From Mycolicibacterium hassiacum DSM 44199 (GTDB lineage: Bacteria; Actinomycetota; Actinomycetes; Mycobacteriales; Mycobacteriaceae): a DNA stretch of 64,000 nt. Below the pieces are notes generated by a model. That model was given only the letters and a program-made list of their open reading frames with translations. It ran no database searches and was not told where the DNA came from. The translations under genes were made by a program, and so were the position numbers. Positions 53,924 to 61,716 of the stretch are shown in pieces. The DNA lies in assembly GCF_900603025.1 (NCBI RefSeq), contig NZ_LR026975.1:1612001-1676000 (forward strand), given 5' to 3'. How positions within the stretch are numbered: the first letter of the stretch is position 1; each line of letters opens with the position of its first letter.

Positions 53924-53938
53924 AATTCACTCTTAATT
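53909..53938 (+). promoter_or_regulatory. Candidate promoter for wag31 in an AT-rich island
   Basis: TTGAAG (53909-53914) and TTAATT (53933-53938) are 18 nt apart, in the most AT-rich tract of the window (CTCTTAATTATTGG). A second TANNNT, TACACT (54008-54013), lies 40 nt before the ATG and may be another promoter. Confidence 0.35.
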
Positions 53939-54053
53939 ATTGGCCTCGCCTGCAACCGCCGGGTCTGGTGTGACAGGATGGACGCCAGTTACGTACGACT
54001 GACCTTCTACACTGTGAGATCGGTTTACGGTCCAGACACCAAGGGGGCAGAAA

Positions 54054-54830
54054 ATGCCGCTCACACCAGCCGACGTCCACAACGTCGCGTTCAGCAAGCC
54101 ACCCATCGGTAAGCGCGGCTACAACGAGGACGAGGTCGACGCCTTCCTCGATCTGGTCGAGGCGGAACTGACCCGTCTCATCGAGGAGAACGCCGACCTT
54201 CGGCAGCGTGTCGCCGAGCTGGATCAGGAACTTGCCGCCGCGCGGGCCGGTGGCGGGCAGGCGGCCGCTGCTCCCGCGTACGAGCCGCCGCCGGCCCGTG
54301 AGGAACCGCAGACCTTCGAGGGCACCAACGAGGAGCAGGCCCTCAAGGCGGCCCGGGTGCTCAGCCTCGCCCAGGACACCGCCGACCGGCTGACCAGCAC
54401 CGCCAAGGCCGAGTCGGAGAAAATGCTCGCCGACGCGCGCGCCCAGGCCGACGCCCTGATCGCCGAGGCGCAGCGGACCGCCGAGACCACCGTGGCCGAG
54501 GCTCGCCAGCGGGCCGAGGCGCTGCTCGCCGATGCCCAGGCCCGGTCGGAGGCGCAACTGCGCCAGGCGCAGGAGAAGGCCGACGCGCTGCAGGCCGACG
54601 CCGAGCGCAAGCACTCCGAGATCATGGGCACCATCAACCAGCAGCGGACCGTGCTGGAGGGCCGTCTCGAGCAGCTGCGCACGTTCGAACGCGAGTACCG
54701 CACCCGGCTGAAGACCTATCTGGAGTCGCAGCTCGAGGAGCTCGGTCAGCGAGGTTCGGCCGCGCCGGTGGACTCCAGCGCCGGCAGCGACACCGGCGGG
54801 TTCAGCCAGTTCAACCGCCCAACCAGCTAG
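54054..54830 (+). CDS. wag31: Polar growth scaffold DivIVA/Wag31
   Basis: Wag31 marks the cell poles and directs tip growth. The 258-residue protein has the DivIVA membrane-binding head [21 protein letters not shown] (first 21 residues) and a first coiled coil to about residue 62. An Ala/Gly/Pro linker (63-90) and a long second coiled coil (about 100-240) with repeated Ala/Gln/Glu heptads follow. The linker reads [17 protein letters not shown] and has no Thr between Thr40 and Thr87, although M. tuberculosis Wag31 is phosphorylated on Thr73 there. CAAGGGGG lies 7 nt before the ATG. Confidence 0.96.
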   Translation: MPLTPADVHNVAFSKPPIGKRGYNEDEVDAFLDLVEAELTRLIEENADLRQRVAELDQELAAARAGGGQAAAAPAYEPPPAREEPQTFEGTNEEQALKAARVLSLAQDTADRLTSTAKAESEKMLADARAQADALIAEAQRTAETTVAEARQRAEALLADAQARSEAQLRQAQEKADALQADAERKHSEIMGTINQQRTVLEGRLEQLRTFEREYRTRLKTYLESQLEELGQRGSAAPVDSSAGSDTGGFSQFNRPTS

Positions 54831-54906
54831 TCGTCCCGTGGCGGCCCTGTCGGGCTGCGCGACCCGTCCTCGCCCGAAACGTGCGTATGAGACCCGGAGT
54901 TGATCA

Positions 54907-55278
54907 ATGCTGATCGTTGCCCTTGTGCTCGCCGTCATCGGTCTGGCTGCGCTGGTGACCGCCGTCGTCACCAGCAATGCGTTGATCGCCTGGGTCTGCA
55001 TCGTGGCCAGCGCGATCGGTGTGCTGCTGCTGATCGTCGATGCGGTGCGGGAACGCACCCGCAGCAAGCGCGCCGAGGCGGGGGAGTCCGACGAGGAGCA
55101 CGCCGACGGGGAGCCGCCGCCGCACTATGTCGAGTACGAGGACTACCCCGAGGAGGCGTCCGAACCAGCCGCGTCGGAGGCGACGGCGTCCGACGACACC
55201 TCGGTCATCGAGCCGGTCACCGAGACCTCGACCGAGTCGACCGAGCCGGCCGGCGACGGCGACGAGAACAACCGCTGA
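54907..55278 (+). CDS. Small membrane protein with acidic tail (Rv2144c type)
   Basis: A 123-residue protein with two closely spaced transmembrane helices (residues 2-20 and 24-46), a short basic stretch (RERTRSKRAE) and a very acidic, Ser/Thr-rich cytoplasmic tail (DEEHADGEPPPHYVEYEDYPEE). Function unknown; conserved directly after wag31 in mycobacteria. Its stop abuts the 3' end of the broken phosphoribosyltransferase gene on the other strand. Confidence 0.85.
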   Translation: MLIVALVLAVIGLAALVTAVVTSNALIAWVCIVASAIGVLLLIVDAVRERTRSKRAEAGESDEEHADGEPPPHYVEYEDYPEEASEPAASEATASDDTSVIEPVTETSTESTEPAGDGDENNR

Positions 55279-55460
55279 CTACTCCACGGTCGGGGTGACC
55301 AGCAGGTCGCGCACTTCGTCGTCGCTGACCTGGTGGAAGTCGTCGAACACCTGACCGACCGCCTCGAACCCCGGCGGGGAGACCGCGCACACGACCACAT
55401 CGGCCTCGGCGGCCAGGTCGCGGCACGCCGACGGTGGGCCCACCGGGACCGCGATCACCA
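55279..55460 (-). pseudogene. C-terminal fragment of an IS-disrupted phosphoribosyltransferase
   Basis: Encodes the last part (VIAVPVGPPSACRDLAAEADVVVCAV to the TAG at 55279) of the gene whose 5' part is at 56946-57444. The segment VPVGPPSACRDLAAEAD is the usual C-terminal motif of this phosphoribosyltransferase family. Without the promoter and N-terminus it should be silent. The first 9 bp (55452-55460) are the target duplication. Confidence 0.92.
55452..55460. repeat. Left copy of the 9-bp target-site duplication
   Basis: CGATCACCA, identical to 56946-56954 on the other side of the insertion element. Confidence 0.92.
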
Positions 55461-56945
55461 GAGGAATTGTCAAGACCTGTGGATCGGGGTGTTTCAGGCG
55501 ACCTCCGTTCCGGCTTGCTGATCGCCGTCTGAGGGCGGGGTTGGTGGGGTGATCTCGGTGGGGCGTTCGAGCAGTTTGCCCTTGTGGAAGACCGCGCCGG
55601 CGCGCACCAGGGCGACCAGGTGTGGTGCGTTGACGGCGCGCCAGCGGGCCGCGGCGGCGTCGATGAGCTTGTAGGCCATGGCCAGACCAGCTGCTCGTGA
55701 CCCCGGACCTTTGGTGACTTTGGTGCGCAAACGCACTGTGGCGAAGGTGCTTTCGATCGGATTCGTGGTGCGTAGGTGGATCCAGTGCTCGGCGGGATAG
55801 CGGTAGAATTCCAGCAGGGTGTCCAGATCGTCGGTGATCTTGGCGACCGCCTTGGGATATTTGGCGCCGAAGTCGACCTCGAAGGCTTTGACCGCGACCT
55901 GGGCTTTGTCGATATCCTCGGCGTTGTAGATCTCCTTGAGCGCTGCCAACGCCGACGGGTGTGCTGATTTCGGCAGCGCGGCAAGGACATTGGCTTGCTT
56001 GTGAAACCAGCACCGCTGCTCACGGGTGGCCGGGAACACCTCGCGTACCGCTTTCCAGAAGCCGAGTGCGCCATCGCCGACGGCGAGCACTGGGGCGGTC
56101 ATGCCGCGTCGTTTACAGTCGCGCAGCAGATCAGCCCACGACTCGGTCGATTCGCGGTAGCCGTCGGTGATCGCCACCAGTTCTTTGCGGCCGTCAGCGC
56201 GCACGCCCAGCATCACCAGCAAACAGAGTTTTTCCTGGTCCAGGCGGACCTTGAGGTGGATACCGTCGACCCACAGGTAGACGTAGTCGGTGCCGGACAG
56301 GTCCCGGGCCGCAAACGCGCGGGCCTCGTCCTGCCACTGCGCCGTGAGCCGGGTGATCGTGGTGGCCGACAACCCCGCACCCGAACCCAGGAACTGCTCC
56401 AATGCCGGGGTGAAGTCGCTGGTGGACAGCCCGTGCAGGTACAGCAGCGGCAGCACTTCGCTCATCTGCGGAGACTTGCGCGCCCAGGCCGGCAGGATCG
56501 CCGAGGAGAACCGTTTGCGTTCGCCGGTGTCAGGGTCGACACGTTTGTCGTTGACTCGCGGCGCTTTGACCTGCACCGCACCGGCTGCGGTCAGCACCTC
56601 GCGGGGCTGGTGGTAGCCGTTGCGCACCACCAGGCGGTGGCCGTTCTCATCGAGCTGGTCGGCGTACTGGGCCACGTAGGCGGCGACCTCGGCCTGCAAC
56701 GCGGCGGCCAGCATCTGTCGCGCCCCGTCGCGGACGATCTCATCCAACAACGAGCGACCGGGAGTGTCGCTGTCGTTGGCGTCCTCGGCGTCGTGAACTA
56801 CGGTGAGCATGGGCGTACCTTCCCGAACCAGCGCGCCAACGCCGGCTCATGATCGGACCTACTGACATTCAGATCATCCTCGGGAAGGTGCGCCCACTTT
56901 CACGCCCCCACCCCGAGGCTCATCCACAGGTTCTGATCATTGCTC
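55461..56945 (-). mobile_element. IS256-family insertion sequence, 1485 bp
   Basis: The element is bounded by imperfect 24-bp terminal inverted repeats: 55461-55484 and the complement of 56922-56945 agree at 19 of 24 positions, including the inner CCTGTGGAT. It is flanked by a 9-bp direct repeat CGATCACCA. It carries one transposase gene and nothing else. The intact target duplication and the frame-perfect target gene indicate a recent insertion. Confidence 0.93.
55494..56810 (-). CDS. IS256-family transposase (DDE type)
   Basis: A complete 438-residue Mutator/IS256-like transposase. The DDE triad is Asp182 (YLWVDGIHLK), Asp246 (VGDGALGFW) and Glu353 (NPIESTFATVR). The characteristic C-x2-H (RCWFHKQANVL) lies between the second D and the E. 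The N-terminal DNA-binding part includes RNGYHQPREVLTAAGAVQVKAPRV. No frameshift or stop is present, so the enzyme could be active. GGAAGG lies 7 nt before the ATG. Confidence 0.97.
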   Translation of the reverse strand: MLTVVHDAEDANDSDTPGRSLLDEIVRDGARQMLAAALQAEVAAYVAQYADQLDENGHRLVVRNGYHQPREVLTAAGAVQVKAPRVNDKRVDPDTGERKRFSSAILPAWARKSPQMSEVLPLLYLHGLSTSDFTPALEQFLGSGAGLSATTITRLTAQWQDEARAFAARDLSGTDYVYLWVDGIHLKVRLDQEKLCLLVMLGVRADGRKELVAITDGYRESTESWADLLRDCKRRGMTAPVLAVGDGALGFWKAVREVFPATREQRCWFHKQANVLAALPKSAHPSALAALKEIYNAEDIDKAQVAVKAFEVDFGAKYPKAVAKITDDLDTLLEFYRYPAEHWIHLRTTNPIESTFATVRLRTKVTKGPGSRAAGLAMAYKLIDAAAARWRAVNAPHLVALVRAGAVFHKGKLLERPTEITPPTPPSDGDQQAGTEVA

Positions 56946-56954
56946 CGATCACCA
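56946..56954. repeat. Right copy of the 9-bp target-site duplication
   Basis: CGATCACCA, matching 55452-55460. Confidence 0.92.
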
Positions 56955-57444
56955 CCTGCGCCGGGTTGTGGGTTCGCACCGCCCGAACCGCGGCCAGCAT
57001 GCTCGCGCCGGTGGCGATCCCGTCGTCGACCAGGATGACGATCCGGCCGGCCAGATCCAGCGGCGGACGATCGCCCCGATAGGCGGCTTCCCGGCGGTGC
57101 AGTTCGGCGGTCTCCCGTTCGATCGCCGCCCGCAGCATGTTCTCGCCGATGCCGAGCCGGTGGACCAGGTCGTGGTTGATCACCACGCCGCCGCCGGAGG
57201 CCAGCGCCCCCATCGCCAGTTCCTCCCAGCCCGGTACTCCGAGCTTGCGGACCAGGAACACATCCAGCGGGGCGTTCAGGGCGCGGGCGATCTCCCAGCC
57301 GACCGGGACCCCGCCGCGGGCCAGCCCCAACACCAGTACATCGCCGTTATCGCGGTAGGACGCCAGCTCTCGGGCCAGGACCGCACCCGCCTCCCGGCGG
57401 TCCCGGAACACTCGTCCCGTGCCGAATCGGCTCAGCCGCTTCAT
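56946..57444 (-). pseudogene. N-terminal fragment of an IS-disrupted phosphoribosyltransferase
   Basis: Codons 1-166 of a phosphoribosyltransferase (Rv2143/Rv0571c-like). Visible are [33 protein letters not shown] and the PRPP loop [13 protein letters not shown] (136-148). Reading continues into the element for eight foreign residues and stops at 56920. Removing the element and one 9-bp copy joins this part to 55279-55451 in frame, giving 223 codons and the intact motif PAQVVIAVPVGPPSACR. The truncated product keeps the PRPP loop and might still fold, but the gene is best called broken. Confidence 0.92.
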
Positions 57445-57546
57445 CCCCTTACTGCCGGCTCGTCGTCGACATCCGACAGCGATGAGCCTACGGTCTCAGT
57501 GCGGGTGCCCGCAGGCGTGTTCACGAGCAGCCGTGACGGTAGGGGC

Positions 57547-57987
57547 TCAGCCGCCGATGCGATCTTTCCGCGGGGCGCGGGGGGATCGCCGAGGCGTTGG
57601 CAGTTGGTGTGGCACCCCACCGTGGCGGCGCGTGACGGTGTCTAGTGTTCGATCGCCCGTCGCCGAACGGCATGCTGTTGCCGATGTCGGCGGCGGAGTC
57701 GTTGGTGTCCACTGTGAGGCCGGAATGTTCGGGTCGCGCTCCGCCCACTCTTTGGTCTGGCTGTTGACGAATGTGTTATGGAGGGCTTCCCAGGCTGTGC
57801 AGGTGGGTTCGTCGGTGATGATGGTGGCGGGACCGGTGTCGTTGGCGCTGGCCAGTCCGTAGGTGTTGGTCGGTGGTGTCGATTCGCCCCCGGCATCGGG
57901 GTTCGCCGGGCCAATTCGGGTGGACACCCACACGGTGATCGCCGCCGTCGTCGCGATGACCACGCCGACCACTAGTGCGCCGAGCAC
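57547..57987 (-). CDS. Membrane-anchored hypothetical protein, probably truncated
   Basis: The first 20 residues form a transmembrane helix (VLGALVVGVVIATTAAITVWV). The next part, TCTAWEALHNTFVNSQTKEWAERDPNIPASQWTP, resembles a family of mycobacterial lipoprotein-like hypotheticals. After WTP the sequence turns into Thr/Pro/Arg-rich low-complexity residues to the end (146 in total) and no frame restores a helical continuation, so the 3' half looks lost or rearranged. No good start is present: GTG 57987 cuts close to the helix, and the open frame upstream has only CTG 58014. The preceding amidotransferase gene ends 64 bp away. Confidence 0.45.
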   Translation of the reverse strand: MLGALVVGVVIATTAAITVWVSTRIGPANPDAGGESTPPTNTYGLASANDTGPATIITDEPTCTAWEALHNTFVNSQTKEWAERDPNIPASQWTPTTPPPTSATACRSATGDRTLDTVTRRHGGVPHQLPTPRRSPRAPRKDRIGG

Positions 57988-58050
57988 CCATGTGCGCCGG
58001 CCTGTTCCTGTCAGTGCCTGGGCGGCAACGGATTTCTCCCCTGCGGACGG

Positions 58051-58776
58051 TCAGCGATCGGACTCCGGCCGGCGCACCAGCCGGGTCACGAACCCGTGCA
58101 CCAGCTTACGCACCCGCTTCGCCGCGTCATCGACGAATTGATCTGTGGCCTCCCGGATTTCATCATGGGTGCGGCCGATCGAGGCCACCTCGGCGGACAG
58201 GTCGTCGGCCAGCCAGCACTCCACCAGATCGCGGTCCACCTCGGGATGGAACTGCAGGGCCAGCGCACGGCCGAGCACGAACGCCTGCGACGCGGCGTCG
58301 GTGCGGGCGATCTCACGCGCCCGCGGCGGCAGCGTCCACCGGTCGAAATGCCACTCGAACCAGCGGCCGCCCGGGATCAGCTCGGGGTCGGCGGTGCTCA
58401 CCTCGTACCAGCCGATCTCCGGGGCAGGGGAGCGGCTGACCGTGCCGCCGAACGCCTGCGCGATCAACTGCCCGCCGAAACAGATGCCCAGCACCGCGGC
58501 CCCGGCGTCGACTGCGTCGCGCACCAGCTGCATCTCGGCGTCGACCCAGGCGCGGCGCAGTGTCTCGTCGTAGACCGGCCAGCGGGCCCCCAGCGGCACG
58601 ATCACGTCGTAGCCGCGCGGATCGGGAAAACTGACCTCGATCGCCGGGCTGTTCACCCGTTCCGCGGGAACGACCTCGAAGGTCTCGACATCGAAGCCCT
58701 GATCGGCGAACGCCTCGCCGAGCAGCGCTTCGGTCGTCAGATGTTCGTTCCGCAGAAACAAGACCTTCGGGGCCAC
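58051..58776 (-). CDS. Class I glutamine amidotransferase-like protein
   Basis: A 241-residue stand-alone GATase of the GMP-synthase/GuaA type. The nucleophile elbow is GICFGGQLIAQAF (Cys99) and the His-Glu pair is in LQFHPEVDRD (His177, Glu179). The partner that would use the ammonia is not evident; such proteins can also act as peptidases of gamma-glutamyl compounds. GATAAT lies exactly 7 nt before GTG 58776, so that leaderless start is preferred over ATG 58785, which overlaps the -10 box. It is not part of the M. tuberculosis order here as I recall it. Confidence 0.82.
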   Translation of the reverse strand: MAPKVLFLRNEHLTTEALLGEAFADQGFDVETFEVVPAERVNSPAIEVSFPDPRGYDVIVPLGARWPVYDETLRRAWVDAEMQLVRDAVDAGAAVLGICFGGQLIAQAFGGTVSRSPAPEIGWYEVSTADPELIPGGRWFEWHFDRWTLPPRAREIARTDAASQAFVLGRALALQFHPEVDRDLVECWLADDLSAEVASIGRTHDEIREATDQFVDDAAKRVRKLVHGFVTRLVRRPESDR

Positions 58777-58908
58777 AACCGCCATTATCGCCGCGGCGGC
58801 GCCGGCCCGCAGGACGGGGCATGGGCCCCTTCATCGGCCGCCGGCAGACGCGTGCACCCCCGAAATCGGGCGGATCCGGGGAGGTTCACGTCTGCTCGCG
58901 GGGAGAAG

Positions 58909-59469
58909 CTAGCCGGTCGGCGCCTGCGACCTGATGCCGCCCTGCCGCAAGAAGTTCACGGTGTACTCCTGCAGTGTCAGGTTCTCGGGATCGAGGCCGA
59001 TGAGCTCGAGCAGCGGGTAGAACTCCCGCGAATCGACGAACCAGTCCCAGCGGGTGATCTGGCCCCGTTCGTTGGTCCAGACGTAGTCCCATTCACGCAG
59101 TTTCAGGACCGTCCCGTCGGCCAGGGTGCCCGCGTAGGTGTCGCACTGCGTGAATCCCCATTCGGTGGCGGTGCACTCGAACGGCGTCACGATCCGGTAG
59201 TCGGGCATGTACTTCCAGTACATCCGGAACTCGGGGGTGAGCATGTCCCCGTCGGGCGCGTACTCGGCCATCGCGGCCGCCACCTCGTCGTTGTAGAGGT
59301 CGGCCATCCGCTGGGGTTCGCCGCCGTAGAACAGCGGGCACATCATGACGGCGTCCGGGGCGTAGACCCACTCGTCGCCGTAGGTGATGCGGTCGGTTTC
59401 GTGCGGCTTCGCATACGCCTGCCACTTGGCGTACGCCAACCGTCGATGCAGCTCCACCCGATCGCTCAC
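58909..59469 (-). CDS. NTF2/SnoaL-like protein
   Basis: A 186-residue small protein with an NTF2-like pattern: an N-terminal helix (ELHRRLAYAKWQAYAKPHE), WVYAPDAVMMCPLFYGGE, a beta-sheet with MYWKYMPDYRIVTPFECTATEWGFTQCD and LREWDYVWTNERGQITRWDWFVDSREFYPLLELIG. Such folds act as isomerases, dehydratases or ligand-binding proteins on polyketides and steroids; the substrate is unknown. GTG 59469 is preceded by GGAGG at 7 nt. Confidence 0.72.
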   Translation of the reverse strand: MSDRVELHRRLAYAKWQAYAKPHETDRITYGDEWVYAPDAVMMCPLFYGGEPQRMADLYNDEVAAAMAEYAPDGDMLTPEFRMYWKYMPDYRIVTPFECTATEWGFTQCDTYAGTLADGTVLKLREWDYVWTNERGQITRWDWFVDSREFYPLLELIGLDPENLTLQEYTVNFLRQGGIRSQAPTG

Positions 59470-59591
59470 CCGCCCACCTCCGGCGTCGTCGGAACGGTCC
59501 TACGACCCGGAGTGCAAATCGCGTTCTCGGAGCGGGAGAGTGTTTGTTCTCATTCGGTGGCCGGTGCGCCGGCTCCCCGGGAGAGGTGATG

Positions 59592-59680
59592 TGGTGTCCG
59601 AGGGGGGACTTGAACCCCCACGCCCGTTAATAGGGCACTAGCACCTCAAGCTAGCGCGTCTGCCATTCCGCCACTCGGAC
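59592..59680 (-). tRNA. tRNA-Leu, anticodon GAG, CCA encoded
   Basis: On the minus strand the acceptor arms GTCCGAG (5') and CTCGGAC (3') pair fully, followed by discriminator A and an encoded CCA. The anticodon stem CTAGC/GCTAG holds loop TTGAGGT, giving GAG (reads CUC/CUU). A long variable arm (TGCCCTATTAACGGGCG) shows the class II Leu structure, and GGGGGTTCAAGTCCCCC is the T-arm. Confidence 0.97.
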
Positions 59681-59760
59681 TAGGTGCGGGCGCCTTAGGG
59701 TATCGGATCACTGCGGCCGGACCCAAACCCAGTCGGCCCCTCAATGGTAGGAAAGTGATC

Positions 59761-61104
59761 GTGAGTGGTCTCCCCGAACCCCCTACTGCCGAGGATGAGG
59801 TCGTTGATCTCGTCAGTCGGCTCATCCGTTTCGACACCTCCAACACCGGCGAGCCGGAGACCACCAAGGGCGAGGCCGAGTGCGCCGCCTGGGTCGCCGA
59901 GCAGCTCGAGGAGGCCGGCTACACCACCGAGTACGTCGAGGCCGGGGCGCCGGGCCGGGGCAACCTGTTCGTCCGGCTGCCCGGAGCGGACCGCAGCCGC
60001 GGTGCGCTGATGGTGCACGGGCACCTCGACGTGGTGCCCGCCGAGCCCGCGGAGTGGAGCGTGCACCCGTTCTCCGGCGCGGTCGAGGACGGCTACGTCT
60101 GGGGCCGGGGCGCGGTCGACATGAAGAACATGGTCGGGATGATGATCGCGGTCGCCCGGGAGTTCAAACGCACCGGCACCGTCCCGCCCCGCGACATCGT
60201 GTTCGCGTTCGTCTCCGACGAGGAGGCCGGCGGCAGCTACGGCTGCAAGTGGCTGGTGGAGAACCGCCCCGACCTCTTCGACGGCGTCACCGAGGCGATC
60301 GGCGAGGTCGGCGGCTTCTCCATCACCGTCCCGCGCCGCGACGGCGGGGAACGCACCCTGTACGTGGTCGAGACCGCCGAGAAGGCGATGATGTGGATGC
60401 GGCTGACCGCGCGCGGGCGGGCCGGCCACGGGTCGATGATCAACGACGACAACGCCATCACCACGCTGTCCGAGGCGGTCGCCCGGCTGGGCCGGCACAA
60501 GTTCCCGTTGGTGGTGACCGAATCGGTGGAGCAGTTCCTCACCGCGGTCGGCGAGGAGACCGGTTACACCTTCGACGTGAACTCGCCCGACCTGGAGGGC
60601 GCCATCGCCAAGCTCGGGCCGATCGCCCGTCTCATCGGGGCGACACTGCGTGACACCGCCAACCCGACCATGCTCAGCGGCGGCTACAAGGCCAACGTCA
60701 TCCCCGGCATGGCGCAGGCGGTGGTGGACTGCCGGGTGCTGCCCGGGCGGCTGGCCGCGTTCGAGCGCGAGGTCGACGAGCTGATCGGCCCGGACGTCAC
60801 CCGGGAGTGGATCACCAACCTGCCGTCCTACGAGACCAGTTTCGACGGCGACCTGGTGGAGGCGATGAACGCCGCGATCCGCGCCGTCGACCCCGATGCC
60901 CGTACCGTGCCCTACATGCTCTCCGGCGGCACCGACGCCAAACACTTCTCCGACCTGGGCATCCGCTGCTTCGGTTTCGCGCCGCTGAAACTGCCCCCGG
61001 AGCTGGACTTCGCGGCGCTGTTCCACGGCGTCGACGAACGGGTACCGGTCAGCGCGCTGACCTTCGGCACCCGTGTTCTCAAGCATTTTCTGCTGCACTG
61101 CTGA
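59761..61104 (+). CDS. M20/M25 family zinc peptidase (Rv2141c, DapE/ArgE-like)
   Basis: A 447-residue metallopeptidase of the M20 family. Zinc-binding motifs are LMVHGHLDVVPAE, WGRGAVDMKN and SDEEAGGSYG (catalytic Glu), with the dimerisation domain ARGRAGHGSMINDDNAI and the last ligand in LFHGVDERVP. The substrate, perhaps a dipeptide or acyl-amino acid, is not known; true DapE is encoded elsewhere in mycobacteria. GTG 59761 has AGGA at 8 nt and gives a length close to Rv2141c; GTG 59755 is only 2 nt from that site. Confidence 0.9.
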   Translation: MSGLPEPPTAEDEVVDLVSRLIRFDTSNTGEPETTKGEAECAAWVAEQLEEAGYTTEYVEAGAPGRGNLFVRLPGADRSRGALMVHGHLDVVPAEPAEWSVHPFSGAVEDGYVWGRGAVDMKNMVGMMIAVAREFKRTGTVPPRDIVFAFVSDEEAGGSYGCKWLVENRPDLFDGVTEAIGEVGGFSITVPRRDGGERTLYVVETAEKAMMWMRLTARGRAGHGSMINDDNAITTLSEAVARLGRHKFPLVVTESVEQFLTAVGEETGYTFDVNSPDLEGAIAKLGPIARLIGATLRDTANPTMLSGGYKANVIPGMAQAVVDCRVLPGRLAAFEREVDELIGPDVTREWITNLPSYETSFDGDLVEAMNAAIRAVDPDARTVPYMLSGGTDAKHFSDLGIRCFGFAPLKLPPELDFAALFHGVDERVPVSALTFGTRVLKHFLLHC

Positions 61105-61143
61105 TTCACACGCCACGAGAGGACGCGAAAGGAAAAAGACGAT

Positions 61144-61674
61144 ATGGCGTTCCCCTACAACCCCTACGACTTCCTGCCCAAGCTGCCGACCTTCACGCTG
61201 ACCTCGGAGTCGGTCACCGACGGTCAGCCGCTGGCCAACGATCAGGTCAGCGGCATCATGGGCGCCGGGGGGAAGGACATCTCGCCCCAGTTGTCCTGGT
61301 CCGGGTTCCCCGCGGAAACCAAGAGCTTCGCGGTCACCATCTACGATCCGGACGCGCCGACCGCGTCGGGCTTCTGGCACTGGGCGGTGGCCAACCTGCC
61401 CGCCTCGGTCACCGAACTGCCCGCCGGTGCCGGTGACGGCAGCGAACTTCCCGGTGGGGCAATCACTTTGGCCAACGATGCGGGTCTGAAGCGCTACATC
61501 GGCGCCGCTCCGCCGCCCGGACACGGCCCGCACCGCTATTTCATCGCGGTGCATGCGCTGCCGGTCGACAAGCTCGACATCACCGCCGACGCCACCCCGG
61601 CGTACCTGGGCTTCAACCTGTTCCAGCACGCGATCGCCCGCGCGCTCATCCACGGCACCTACGAGCAGAAGTGA
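61144..61674 (+). CDS. YbhB/YbcL-type PEBP family protein (TB18.6 type)
   Basis: A 176-residue phosphatidylethanolamine-binding-protein-like fold. Family motifs are [40 protein letters not shown] and the C-terminal [21 protein letters not shown]. The anion pocket residues (DPDAP, GxHxY) are kept. M. tuberculosis Rv2140c (TB18.6) is the nearest named protein. Weak GGAAA-type ribosome site before the ATG. Confidence 0.93.
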   Translation: MAFPYNPYDFLPKLPTFTLTSESVTDGQPLANDQVSGIMGAGGKDISPQLSWSGFPAETKSFAVTIYDPDAPTASGFWHWAVANLPASVTELPAGAGDGSELPGGAITLANDAGLKRYIGAAPPPGHGPHRYFIAVHALPVDKLDITADATPAYLGFNLFQHAIARALIHGTYEQK

Positions 61675-61682
61675 TCGCGGTC

Positions 61683-61716
61683 CGGCCGCCCGCCGGCGCT
61701 CGCTAGCGGGCGGCCG
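61683..61716. terminator. Bidirectional hairpin between the TB18.6-type gene and pyrD
   Basis: CGGCCGCCCGC (61683-61693) and GCGGGCGGCCG (61706-61716) form a perfect 11-bp stem with a 12-nt loop that includes the pyrD stop codon. It lies between two converging genes and has no T-run. Confidence 0.65.

Noticed and set aside
59592..59680. Prophage or island attachment site at tRNA-Leu
   Set aside because: No integrase gene and no duplicated tRNA 3' end were found on either side.
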